From Mya arenaria (Eukaryota; Mollusca; Bivalvia; Myida; Myidae): a stretch of 64,000 bases of DNA. Shown here in pieces: positions 39,001 to 52,100 of this stretch. Made by a program: the position numbers and the translations under genes. Each line of letters begins with the position of its first letter. Positions within the stretch are counted from its first letter, which is position 1. The notes under the pieces were generated by a model. The model saw only the letters and a list, made by a program, of their open reading frames with translations, was not told the origin of the DNA and did no database searches. Location: positions 15,487,571 through 15,551,570 of the forward strand of contig NC_069129.1 of the NCBI RefSeq assembly GCF_026914265.1, in the 5' to 3' direction.

Positions 39001-41523
39001 CTTACTCTCCATGCTGACAATAGTGACCTACCTCTCCATGCTTACAATAGTGACCTACCTCTCCATGCTAACAATAGAGACCTAATTCTTCATCCTAACA
39101 ATAGTGACCTACCTCTCCATGCTAACAATAGTGACCTACCTCTCCATTATTACAATAGTGACCTTCCTCTCCATGCTAACAATAGTGACCTACCTCTCCA
39201 TGCTAACAATAGTGACCTACCTCTCCATGCTAACAATAGTGACCTACCTCTCCATGCTAACAATAGTGACCTAACTCTCCATGCTAATAATAGAGACATA
39301 ATTCTTCATCCTAACAATAGTGACCTAACTCTCCATGCTTACAATAGTGACCTACCTCTCCATGCTTACAATAGTGACCTACCTCTCCATCCTAACAATT
39401 GTGATCTACCTCACCATGCCTACAATAGTGAACTACCTCACCATGCTTACAATGACCTACAGCTCCATGCTTACAATTGTGGCCTACCTATACAAGCTTA
39501 CAATAGTGACCTACCTCTCCATCCTTACAATGACCTCTTCATGCTTACACTGGTGACCTTCCTCTTCATGCTTACACTGGTGACCTACCCCTTCATGCTT
39601 ACAATGGTGACCTACCTCTCCTTCTTTACAATAGTGACATACCTCTTCATCCTTACAATAGTGGCCTACCACTCAAAGCTTACAATAGTGACCTACCTTT
39701 TCATGCTTACAATGATGCTTACAATGGTGATCTACCTCTCCATGCTGAAAATAGTGACCTACCACTCCATGCTTACAATGGTGGCCTACCTCTCCATGCT
39801 TACAATAGTGGCCCACCTCTCCATGTTGAAAATAGTGACCTACCACTCCATGCTTACAATAGTGACCTACCACTCCATGCGTACAATAGTGGCCTACCTC
39901 TCCATGCTTACAATAGTGGCCTACCTCTCCATGCTTACAATAGTGGCCTACCTCTCCATGCTTACAATGGTAACCTACCTCTCCATGCTTCCAATAATGA
40001 CCTACCTCTCCATGCTTCCAATAATGACCTACCTCTCCATGCTTCCAATGGTAACCTACCTCTCCATGCTTACAATAGTGACATACCTCTAACTGCTTAT
40101 AATGTTGGTGTACCTTTTCATGTTAACAATAGGGACTTACCTACTGGTAACAATCGTGACCTACCTCTCATCGAAGGAGGCATACTGGGCTAGACAGTAT
40201 TTTCCAACTTGTGGTTCCTGTAGGACATCATCCTCCTCCTGTCTCTCAACATACGCCCCTATCTCGACCATAAGACTTTCCAGCCTGGAATACAATACAA
40301 TGTCAAGAGCTGGGACTCATTTTTAATAAAATACACCAATGCGACAGCTCCGCATTGAAGACGGATGTTTTATTTAAAGATGCAATTTTTCAAACCTAAG
40401 ATTTGAGCTAGTGACCTAGTTTTTTTAACAAAGAAGACCCATATTAATACTTATCACAGATATACAACACATATAAATAACCTGATCAGATTTCAACAGA
40501 AACTATTCAATTTGTGTATGGAAAAAATCACAAAAGGGCAAATTATAAAGATCCTGAAAATACAATAATTGACTTTGATGCTGACGTGTCAATAGTGTTT
40601 GTGCTAGGGTGAAAGCTTGCGTGCGTGTGTGTTTATATGTATGTAAACTTATTAAATGTAATGAAAATTGGATATTTTTTTGAATATCCTGCAGAGAAAA
40701 AACTGCATTTATTTCTTGAGATTTGTGATTAGTGACCTAGTTTTTGACCTGGCACACACACACAAACACACACACACACACACACACGTACACACACAAA
40801 GACAACAATGATAGTATGTGTTCAACTATATTTACAAACGTTCAAGACTACATGTACAGAAGTATTCTTACAAAGTTTAAGAACACTTGGATAAAAACAA
40901 TTGAATTCATGACAGGTGAAAATATTTCCGAAGATTTTTGTGACCTTATTTTTGACGTGATTTGACCTATATTCACAAATGTTCATTACAGCATGTTAAC
41001 AAGTAATTTGAGAAATTTATAACAATTGAACATGACTGTTGACTTTATGACATTGAATTAAAACTTATAACGCAGAAATGTTAACACCCGCCCGCCCGCA
41101 CAATCACGATACAAAAGCATTTCTCTTAATTTTAAACTTAAATTGGCATTTTTGATACATATTTCTATCAATGCATTATCAGCATCAAAGAGAAATCACA
41201 TGTTATTGCAGGAATAAGGACACGACACAGATGTGCTTCACATTTACATTCAATGACTTTTACTTCAATGACTTTTACTTTTGAGTCTCAATGACTTGTT
41301 TTGTCTGCATTTATTTCATTAGTCAATGAAAAACAGTAATATAATAGTGGAGTTAAATAAGAAGAAATCCATTAATTGTGCTTACTCTTCCAATTTCTCA
41401 TGTCTCTGTATATATAGATGATCTGGGGTGTGGACAGATGAGATCACTACCTTATGGGAGGGCCTGCAGGCTGGTAACACATCAGTCAACAGCTCCTGGC
41501 TCATCCTGTGTATGGAAAATGAG

Positions 41524-41561
<38 letters not shown>

Positions 41562-41668
41562 AACCACCACCACCATAAAGTATCACCACCACAACCACCA
41601 CCACCACCACCATCATCAGTATCACCACCACCAATACAGCCACAATCATCAGAAAGATCATCATTGTC

Positions 41669-41700
<32 letters not shown>

Positions 41701-43125
41701 GTACACCAACACACTTAAATCTTTAAACAACCTGAAGTTTTGTAAGTGTACATTAAATGTGTTTAAAATTGAAAACCAGTTTTGGAAAATATATAGAATG
41801 TACAGTAAAATGAATTAGAAGCATATTATACTACACATTATACATATTGTATATATATATATAAAGTCAATTGCTTGATCAAAGCCACAGTTGATTGTCA
41901 CTAGACATAATTATTACATGAACCAAACGTCCTATTGCATGGATCTATTTAAAGAATGATAAACCTGATATCACTGCTTATTTTCAAAACAGGAAGTTAG
42001 ATCAGTGTTATATTCACCTCTAAATGGCTGAGAGAAAAATATCTTGAAGGGATTTTTTGTTAAGACAGGTAACAAGATAGTTATGTTTAAATTCACTTAG
42101 GTGCATGTTATTTAATTAAAGTAAATATTATGAAGCAATTTTGTGTCAAATTGCCTTCGTAATATTTGTTATCTTTAAATTACATTTCTTAATGATTCTG
42201 TCCCATAAGCCATATGTACATATTGTCTCTTCTGTTTTTCAGATGTAAATCTTTAATTAATATGAAATATATGATATTTGGTATGAAAACAATTGTCATT
42301 TTATAAGGAATTCATTTATATTCTTTATAATGTAGAACCTTTAAATTATATGCAATATTTCATACATTTTATTTATTTCCTTTTACATCTGAAGGGTTTC
42401 ATAAAGGTTCCTTATTCTTAAACGAACTGTTATGTCTTGTGGCTACATGTTGTCTATGATTTTAACACCTTTATTATTTTATGTTCTAGATAATCTTTAA
42501 GCAACAGGCTTTGCTAGACAAAAATTGATAAGCCTGAGTGAGACATTTCAAAGTTTCCTGTTATTTTTTAACCTTTTAAAACAACAATATGCTGGATATA
42601 AAAGCCTATAAGAGTCACTTTAATTCCGGACTTTGAATTGTATGGTGTTCCATTACATTAGTTTAGACATTGTGTTACAAAAATTATTTTATACTTTGTG
42701 TGTGTTACCAAAGTAAGGACATTGTGTTACAAATATATATTTTTAGGAACAGTTTAATAAGTGTGTTTAATAATTTGTGTTACAAATTTAAAATACTTCA
42801 ACACTTATGCTACAAGAATTATTGATGACACTGTATAAATTATTTCTATGGGTGTTCCATAGAACTGTATACATGTGTTTATATTGTGGAGATAATTAAA
42901 AATTTAGAACATTCATTGTGAGTTGTGTCAGGAATTTTATCCACACATTCACGTCATAATATAAACACCAGACTTACTATGCAAATGACATGTTAAGGTT
43001 ACTAAATGTAAAGCATTTTTAACATGTATGTATATTAAACTTCTAACATTTTTCTCTTGTAAAAATGTTGCTCCTAATATTGTTAACATATAATGTTTAA
43101 TTTGAATTATAAGTTAAATCAACCA

Positions 43126-43160
<35 letters not shown>

Positions 43161-46100
43161 TTGTGTTTTATCAATATTATTATATATTTACATTCTCCCA
43201 GTTCTTTGTGTAGATTACACTTGATTTTCATATTGTACAACACACAAAGAGTTACGACGTCATTGTTTATTTCAATATTGCACTCCGATTGGATAAGCAT
43301 GACATCATTTAACCAATGATATATGACGTTACAAAAATCAGGTTTTCTTTAATACAAACATATGTTGTCAGTTACACTTTTTAAAGAACAAATACTCAGA
43401 GCATACGGCTTATTTCTAGTGGCAATGAAAATATTTTGTACATGTAAAAATAAGTATTGATCACATTTATTCTTCTTATGCTGTATAAACGCAGTAATGC
43501 AAGCGAGCAAATGACCAAAAAGCGCTGGTGCGTTCATACAGCATAAACTCAAGAAAAAATGCGATCAATCATTAATTAATAATAATAGTTAATGTATTTA
43601 TTGAAACACATTAAACATGGCAGTTTGAGCCAACAGGGTTTGACTCTACTTGACTTTTGAACACATACATGCAATGAAATGTAAACATACACATACTAAA
43701 AAGTTAATGTATGTTAATATTAAAAGAAGCACACATCAATAATTATATAAAACAATATAAGTTTATTATACATTTTGGTTTTTAAGATGGAGCAACAAGC
43801 GGAACAATTGCTGTCTCTACGTTTGTCCCGTGTTTTGGAGGACATCGGGGTGAACAGGTACATGATCGCCAGGAGGAGGAGGACGTTTCTGATGATGGAG
43901 ACAAACATGAAAATCAAAAATACATTAAGCAATGCTAAATTGTTAAGCAGCGCTAAATGTTATCATTTTGGCAGCCAGAGTGAAGGAACTACAACCTTTG
44001 GCATGCAATCAGACTTAGATACATTGTTATGCTCTGATTTCCCTGTCATATTGGACTGGGATGAGTGGCAGCAGGGAAAGCCTCAACTCCTTGTTGTCAA
44101 GACAGACCAGTTCCCACCCCAGCACTGTTGGCTGCAATGGCTGAGACCTGACATTCCATTACCAGAGACACAGGTCATACTTCCCAGTGAGGTGATAGAC
44201 AATGAAGGCAGAGTGCTGCATACAAACTATCAGGTGGAATTACATGAGACTATCAGACAACTTAGCTCAAAAGGCGAAGTAGTGCAACATGGGCCATCTA
44301 GAAGCTGGAATGAAAATGATTTTGTAATTGCCCATCATTGTTGCAGTCTCCCAAACGATTGTCAGTTCCTGTTCCACAGACCCCGGCCTGGATACTGGCC
44401 CAGAGCTGACACACTTGCCAGGGCCAGACAAGTTGGAGTGTTTCTGGTGCCACAGGGATATTCCGAGTGTCCTTCAAGACCAACCAGATGTGGCTCTACT
44501 GCACTTCATGTCACCCCAAATAACCTATACTATCCACAGTCAAGATGGGAATGGAGGTTTTCTACATCAATGATGGAAAGATTACTGATGTTTGACATGA
44601 ACACTGTGCAGTACAAGACATATGTATTCATTAAAATATTGAGAAAAACTTTCTTAAAGCCTGTTGTTGGAGACCGTCTCAGTACATTTCACATGAAGAC
44701 TGCAATGCTGTTCACAATAGAGACCTATCCACCAGAGATATGGAGAGAAGAAAACCTTGTACAGTGTGTGATCTACTGTCTGACCACACTTCGCAGGTGG
44801 CTTAAGTTGAAACACTGCCCACACTACACTATAGCTAGAGTGAATCTTTTAACAGGGAAACTATTCAAACATGAACTCCCAAGATTGTCTGAAGAGCTTT
44901 CCTCCTTAATGGAATCCAATATGCCCTACATTCCACAGATAGACATGGATTTACTTGGAGACAAGATGCTGGCTATAAGCAGAAGCCTTGTTCCTGGAAG
45001 TAACGAAAGGAAGAAAAACAATCAACGGATCCTATTTAATCTGAATGGAGCCTACAAAGAAACAAGAGTAATATGGCATACACCTGTCATAACTTACTTT
45101 TCTATGTACACTTGGGATGAGATCAATGCACTCATTATACAACATCTTCACACTTTACAACAAATATCCCAAAATGGGACAGCCTTGGAACAAGAAACAG
45201 CTACAATGAACATGCCTCTGTTGTATAGTCTATTTGCCTCCCTCCTAGCCTCAATGTCTATCCACATAGGACAATCAATTACACAGGACATTCTCCACCT
45301 ATACCACCTGTCCTTTGACTCTGACCTTCTGTCCAGTAGACTAAAGTTTGCCTCCATGTTGTACTGCAATGGGCAGTATGATGCAGCAGCAAACTGTCTG
45401 GTCTACTGTGAGGGACTGCTGGGGCCAGAAGTGTGGCAATCATGCAGATGTAAAGGCAGAATTCCCCCCATACCCAGCAGTAAGTTCCTAGACAAGACTG
45501 AACAGTCCTCTAATAAAGACATACTACAGAAGTTTACTGCCATGTGTGTATGTTTCATGCCTCAAGAAATGTGCTGTGTACCAGAACACCTGGTGTATGA
45601 AATGTTCAGAACTGTAGGAGATGAAGACAGGAAACAGAGACGCCCAGCAAGTTTTTATGAGTGGATGGACCTAGTCATGATTGACTGTATCCCTTTCCTC
45701 TACTATCTGCAGTACCTCACATACAGGCAACTGAACATGCGTTATAGGAAACATGCAGCCCAAGAAAAGCTTCACCACTATATACATACGGACAGTCAAG
45801 GCCATGGTCACATAGACACAGCATTAAACATGCTGGGCAACTGCTATGAACTTGAAAACAGACTGGATGTTGCATGGAAATGCTACTCAAAATCTCAAGA
45901 AATCTACCCAAGAAATAATGCAGCCAATTGGCATGTGGCCAGAATAGTGCATCAGCTAGTCGACAGCTCATACATGCCATATCCCCCGGCGGGGGAAAAA
46001 ATCCCCCGGAATTTCGATCCATCCCCCGGTCTCCCAGCGGGAGATAAAAATCCCCTGATATTTAAAATTATTTTTATTTTATTTATTGTTCATTATATTT

Positions 46101-49100
46101 GTTTAATTTTTTATTTTATTTTTTTTTTTAGAACTTTTACATGAGGCAATAATGACAAAGTAAGTGAAACCACAGTATGTGGGTGAAACTGAATGTAAAG
46201 AAACAACTCCACAAGGGTGAAATGCCAAAAGGAAACTTTTACAACAAGTGATCAATTAATTTGTAGTAATTATCAAAGGCAAAGAAATATTACTATTTTG
46301 GAAGGAAGAAATTAATAATTTTTATTCTATTCTCTTATTGTCTGAAAGTCATCAAGCTGATAGAATTAAGCACAATTTTTTAAAAGACTTTGGAGGAAGG
46401 TAAATTTAATTTATTTGTCTCGAAAACATATTTTTCTAATGACATATTTTGTTCTGCAAGTGCATTACAGTATGACATGTGACAGTGAGTGTATCATAAG
46501 AATATGATAAATCATGACATAAAATAATTCTGTATAATGAAAAAGTTAAGAGGTTTTCAAAGCAAACTATATGTGAATACATTTTTTCGTACTTGCGTCT
46601 AAAAATACTTTAAAATTTCGCCAACTTAGACCTGCTAAAAAAATCCCCCTGAATACAACCAAAATCCCCCTGAATTTTCAGCCTTTTGAACAAATCCCCC
46701 TGAATGGTCTCCAGAAAATATGGCATGTATGACAGCTTAATACTACAATATTGATGTTTATAACATAACTTATGGCGCAGGAGTGATATAACCCCATGCA
46801 ATTATTTTTATATATAACTAGTGTAATAACTATGCAAATTAGGTAACTGCAACACAGAAAAATGTATTCCTACGTGCTGTCAAAAAATGTAAACAAACAT
46901 AAGAAACAATGTTTCAAAAGAGAAATCATGTCGGTGTCAGCAAACCAAATTCCACAAAGAAACCAATGGTGAAGAAGGCTGGGCTTAAATCAAACAAACA
47001 CCTCCCTGATCACAGCGCTAGAGATGATAGCAATGTTCATGGGAAACAGATTATTTATGCAAACATCGGTACAAAAAACATTGCATCTGTAAACAACTAT
47101 GGCCACATAAATCCAAATCAACACAAGGAAATGTCAAGCATTCTGTAATCCAGTCAAAATATCCGTCTACTTTATTGCAAAATGCTCATTTTAGGCAGTT
47201 CACCAGCAATGCTCAAGTTCACACATTGTCACATTCACTGATTCCACATCAAATCCCACTTTTTCTGGTGGATTTTACAACATTTATGGTGCTCCAATTA
47301 ACTGAGGTAATGTCCTTGTGCACATCCATCAAAATCCATGCTGTAATCGACCACTCAGCCTATGAGTCAGCGTCACAGTAGTTTTCAATAGTGCGAATTT
47401 GACTGTGACGCTGACTCATGTTCTTTTTAAACTTAACCGCCGAATGACATGTACACAATCACGTGATTACTAATGACGTCTCCCAGTTATGACATTGCTC
47501 TTTTGATCGTTTTGCTTGATTTAAATGGACTGAAATATGTATTTTTGTTCTTTTTAAGTAAATCCTTTGAGACCTGATTTAATTTTTTTATTTTTCATAA
47601 ATAGTTTCTATGTCGGGCTATTTTCTTTCCTGCGGATGAAGCATTCTAATAACACACAATGTAAATACTTCGCACTATGACAAGAGAAGTGTATTGAAGA
47701 AACTTTGACCTAGATTTCTACCATAAATGAGTTATGTTATAAATAGAATCTTAAATTCTTGTTTATTTTGTATCAAATTCATTAAACTCGTCATTTAAAA
47801 CGATAAAAACTCAGCAAAGCCTCGTTTAATAAATTGGATATAAAATAAACACTCATTTGAGATCCTCTGTATAACATTGAAGCATTCAAGTATTGAAGAT
47901 ATCCTGACATGTGAATATGCAACATATTAAATTGAAAACAAGAGCTGTCACAGTATGTGACAAATGCCCCCGAATGTGACATTGACCTACGAACAAGGTC
48001 AGTACATGAAAAGTTGATCTTGCCTTTACGTGTCAAATACATATGGCAAGTTATTTCAAATTGCCTCTGAACATAAAAAAATACCACCCATACTTGACAA
48101 CCTACACTGTTATGTCCTTATATTCAGAATTCCCTTGTGAATAAACACTTAGTGTACCTTTCACCTTAGAGGTAGGGACATGGGTCTTGCACACGACACG
48201 CCGTCTTCGTATGTGGAACACATGTAGCAAGTTATTTTAAAATCTGTCCATACAAGAGAAAGTTACAGCCCGGACACGACAACCTATACCCTATGTCCTT
48301 GTATGCAGCACTCCATTGTGAATAAACACTAAGTGTGACCTTGACCTTTGAGGTAGGGACACGGGTCTTGCACGCGACACGTCGTCTTGGTATGTGGAAC
48401 ACATGTGGCAAGTTAATTAAAAATATGTCCATACAAGGGAAATTTACAGCCCGGACACGACAACCTATACTCTATGTCCTTATATGCAGCACTCCATTGT
48501 GAATAAACACTATGTGTGACCTTGACCTTTGAGGCAGGGACACGGGTCTTGCACGCGACACGTCGTCTTGGTATGTGGAACACATGTGGCAAGTTATTTT
48601 AAAATCTGTCCATACAAGAGAAAGTTACAGCCCGGACACGACAACCTATACTCTATGTCCTTATATGCAGCACTCCATTGGGAATAAACACTAAGTTTGA
48701 CCTTGACCTTTAAGGTAGGGACACAGGTCTTGCACGCAACACGTCGTCTTGGTATGTGGAACACATGTTGCAAGTTATTTTAAAATCTGTCCATACAAGA
48801 GAAAGTAACAGCCCGGACACGACAACCTATACTCTATGTCCTTATATGCAGCACTCAATTGTGAATAAACACTAAGTGTGACCTTGACCTTTAAGGTAGG
48901 GACACGGGTCTTGCACGCGACACGTCGTCTTGGTATGTGGAACACATGTGGCAAGTTAATTTAAAATCTGTCCATACAAGAGAAAGTTACAGCCCGGACA
49001 CGACAACCTATACTCTATGTCCTTATATGCAGCACTCCATTGTGAATAAACACTATGTGTGACCTTGACCTTTGAGGTAGGGACACGGGTCTTGCACGCG

Positions 49101-52100
49101 ACACGTCGTCTTGGTATGTGGAACACATTTGGCAAGTTATTTTAAAATCTGTCCATACAAGAGAAAGTTACAGCCCGGACACGACAACCTATACTCTATG
49201 TCCTTATATGCAGCACTCCATTGTAAATAAACACTAAGTGTGACCTTGACCTTTGAGGAAGGGACACAGGTCTTGCACGCGACACGTCGTCTTGGTATGT
49301 GGAACACATATGGCAAGTTATTTTAAAATCTGTCCATACAAGAGAAAGTTACAGCCCGGACACGACAACCTATACTCTTTGTCCTTATATGAAGCACTCC
49401 ATTGTGAATAAACACTATGTGTGACCTTGACCTTTGAGGTAGGGACACGGGTCTTGCACGCGACACGTCGTCTTGGTATGTGGAACACATGTGGCAAGTT
49501 ATTTGAAAATATGTCCATACAAGAGAAAGTTACAGCCCGCACAAGACAACCTATACTCTATGTCCTTATATGCAGCACTCCATTGTGATTATCACTAAGT
49601 GTGACCTTGACCTTTGAGGTAGGGACACGGATCTTGCACGCGACACGTCGTCTTGGTATGTGGAACACATGTGGCAAGTTATTTTAAAATCTGTCCATAC
49701 AAGAGAAAGTTACAGCCCGGACACGACAACCTATACTCTATGTCCTTATATGCAGCATTCCATTGTGAATAAACACTAAGTGTGACCTTGACCTTTGAGG
49801 TAGGGACACGAGTCTTACACGCCACACGTCATCTTGGTATGTGGAACACATGTGGCAAGTTATTTTAAAATCTGTCCTGTCGTGTCCGGGCTGTAGCTTT
49901 CCCTTGTATGGATAGATTTTAAAATAACTTGCCAAATGTGTTCCATATAACAAGATGACGTGTCGCAGGCAAGACCCGTGTCCCTACTTCATAGGTCAAG
50001 GTCACACGTAGTGCTTATTCACAATGGAGTGCTGCATATAAGGACATAGAGTATAGGTTGTCGTGTCCAGGCTGTAACTTTCCCTTGTATGGACAGTTTT
50101 TAAAATAACTTGCCACATGTGTTCCACATACCAAGACGACGTGTGGCGTGCAAGTCTCGTGTCCCTATCTCAAAGGTCAAGGTCACACTTAGTGTTTATT
50201 AACAATGGAGTGCTGCATATAAGGACATAGACAATAGGTTGTCGTGTCCGGGCTGTAACTTTCTCTTGTATGGACAGATTTTAAATAACTTGCCACATGT
50301 GTTCCACATACCAAGACGACGTGTCGCGTGCAAGACCCGTGTCCCTACCTCAAAGGTCAAGGTCACACTTAGTGTTTATTCACCATAGAGTGCTGCATTT
50401 AAGCATAGAGTATAGGTGGTCGTGTCCGGGCTGTAACTTTCCCTTGTATGGACAGATTTTAAAATAACTTGCCACATGTGTTCCACATACCAAGACGACG
50501 TGTCGCGTGCAAGAACCGTGTCCCTACTTCAAAGGTCAAGGTCACACTTAGTGTTTATTCACAATAGAGTGCTGCATAAAGGACATAGAGTATAGGTTGT
50601 CGTGTCCGGGCTGTAACTTTTTCTTGAATGGTCAGATTTTAAAATAACTTGCCACATGTGTTCCACATACCAAGACGACGTGTCCTGTGCAAGACCCGTG
50701 TCCCTACCTCAAAGGTCAAGGTCACACTTAGTGTTTATTCACCATAGAGTGCTGCACATAAGCATAGAGTATAGGTTGTCGTGTCCGGGCTGTAACTTTC
50801 CCTTGTATGGACAGATTTTAAAATAACTTGCCACATGTGTTCCACATACCAAGACGACGTGTCGCGTGCAAGAACCGTGTCCCTACCTCAAAGGTCAAGG
50901 TCACACTTAGTGTTTATTCACAATGGAGTGCTGCATATAAGGACATAGAGTATAGGTTGTCGTGTCCGGGCTGTAACTTTCTCTTGAATGATCAGATTTT
51001 AAAATAACTTGCCACATGTGTTCCACATACCAAGACGACATGTTGCCTGCAAGACCCGTGTCCCTACCTCAAAGGTCAAGGTCACACTTAGTGTTTATTC
51101 ACAATTGAGTGCTGCATATAAGGACATAGAGTATAGGTTGTCGTGTCCGGGCTGTAGCTTTCCCTTGTATGGACAGATTTTAAAATAACTTGCCAAATGT
51201 GTTCCATATAACAAGATGACGTGTCGCAGGCAAGAGCCGTGTCCCTACTTCAAAGGTCAAGGTCACACGTAGTGTTTATTCACAATGGAGTGCTGCATAT
51301 AAGGACATAGAGTATAGGTTGTCGTGTCCAGGCTGTAACTTTCCCTTGTATGGACAGATTTTAAAATAACTTGCCAAATGTGTTCCACATACCAAGACGA
51401 CGTGTGGCGTGCAAGTCTCGTGTCCCTATCTTAAAGGTCAAGGTCACACTTAGTGTTTATTTACAATGCAGTGCTGCATATAAGGACATAGAGAATAGGT
51501 TGTCGTGTCCGGGCTGTAACTTTCTCTTGAATGATCAGATTTTAAAATAACTTGCCACATGTGTTCCACATACCAAGACGACATGTTGCCTGCAAGACCC
51601 GTGTCCCTACCTCAAAGGTCAAGGTCACACTTAGTGTTTTTTCATAATAGAGTGCTGCATATAAGGACATAGAGTATAGGTTGTCGTGTCCGGGCTGTAA
51701 CTTTCTCTTGAATGGTCAGATTTTAAAATAACTTGCCACATGTGTTCCACATACCAAGACGACGTGTCGCGTGCAAGACCCGTGTCCCTACCTCAAAGGT
51801 CAAGGTCACACTTAGTGTTTATTCACAATGGAGTGCTGCATATAAGGACATAGAGTATAGGTTGTTGTGTCCGGGCTGTAACTTTCCCTTGTATGGACAG
51901 ATTTTAAAATAACTTGCCAAATGTGTTCCACATACCAAGACGACGTGTCGCGTGCAAGACCCGTGTCCCTACCTCAAAGGTCAAGGTCACACATAGTGTT
52001 TATTCACAATGGAGTGCTGCATATAAGGACATAGAGTATAGGTTGTCGTGTCCGGGCTGTAACTTTCCCTTGTATGGACAGATTTTAAAATAACTTGCCA

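Larger units (their letters stand above)
40285..43454. other. Intronic sequence with microsatellites
   Basis: Part of the ~19-kb intron between the exons at 40,284 and 59,141. It contains the simple repeats listed separately. Otherwise it is AT-rich with no supported feature. Confidence 0.5.

Noticed and set aside
38548..40092. 514-codon plus-strand open frame with a nine-residue repeat
   Set aside because: The frame is open only because the minisatellite unit is 27 bp, a multiple of three. It changes frame and repeat motif where the array does, and lies in an intron of the opposite strand.
43775..43786. TTG start four codons before the ATG of the cGAS-like gene
   Set aside because: A non-ATG start is unlikely in an animal gene when an in-frame ATG follows 12 bases later.
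46909..47148. 79-codon Lys/Asn-rich frame downstream of the cGAS-like gene
   Set aside because: Has a fair start context but no homology, repeat or splice support. Could be a chance frame, so left uncalled.
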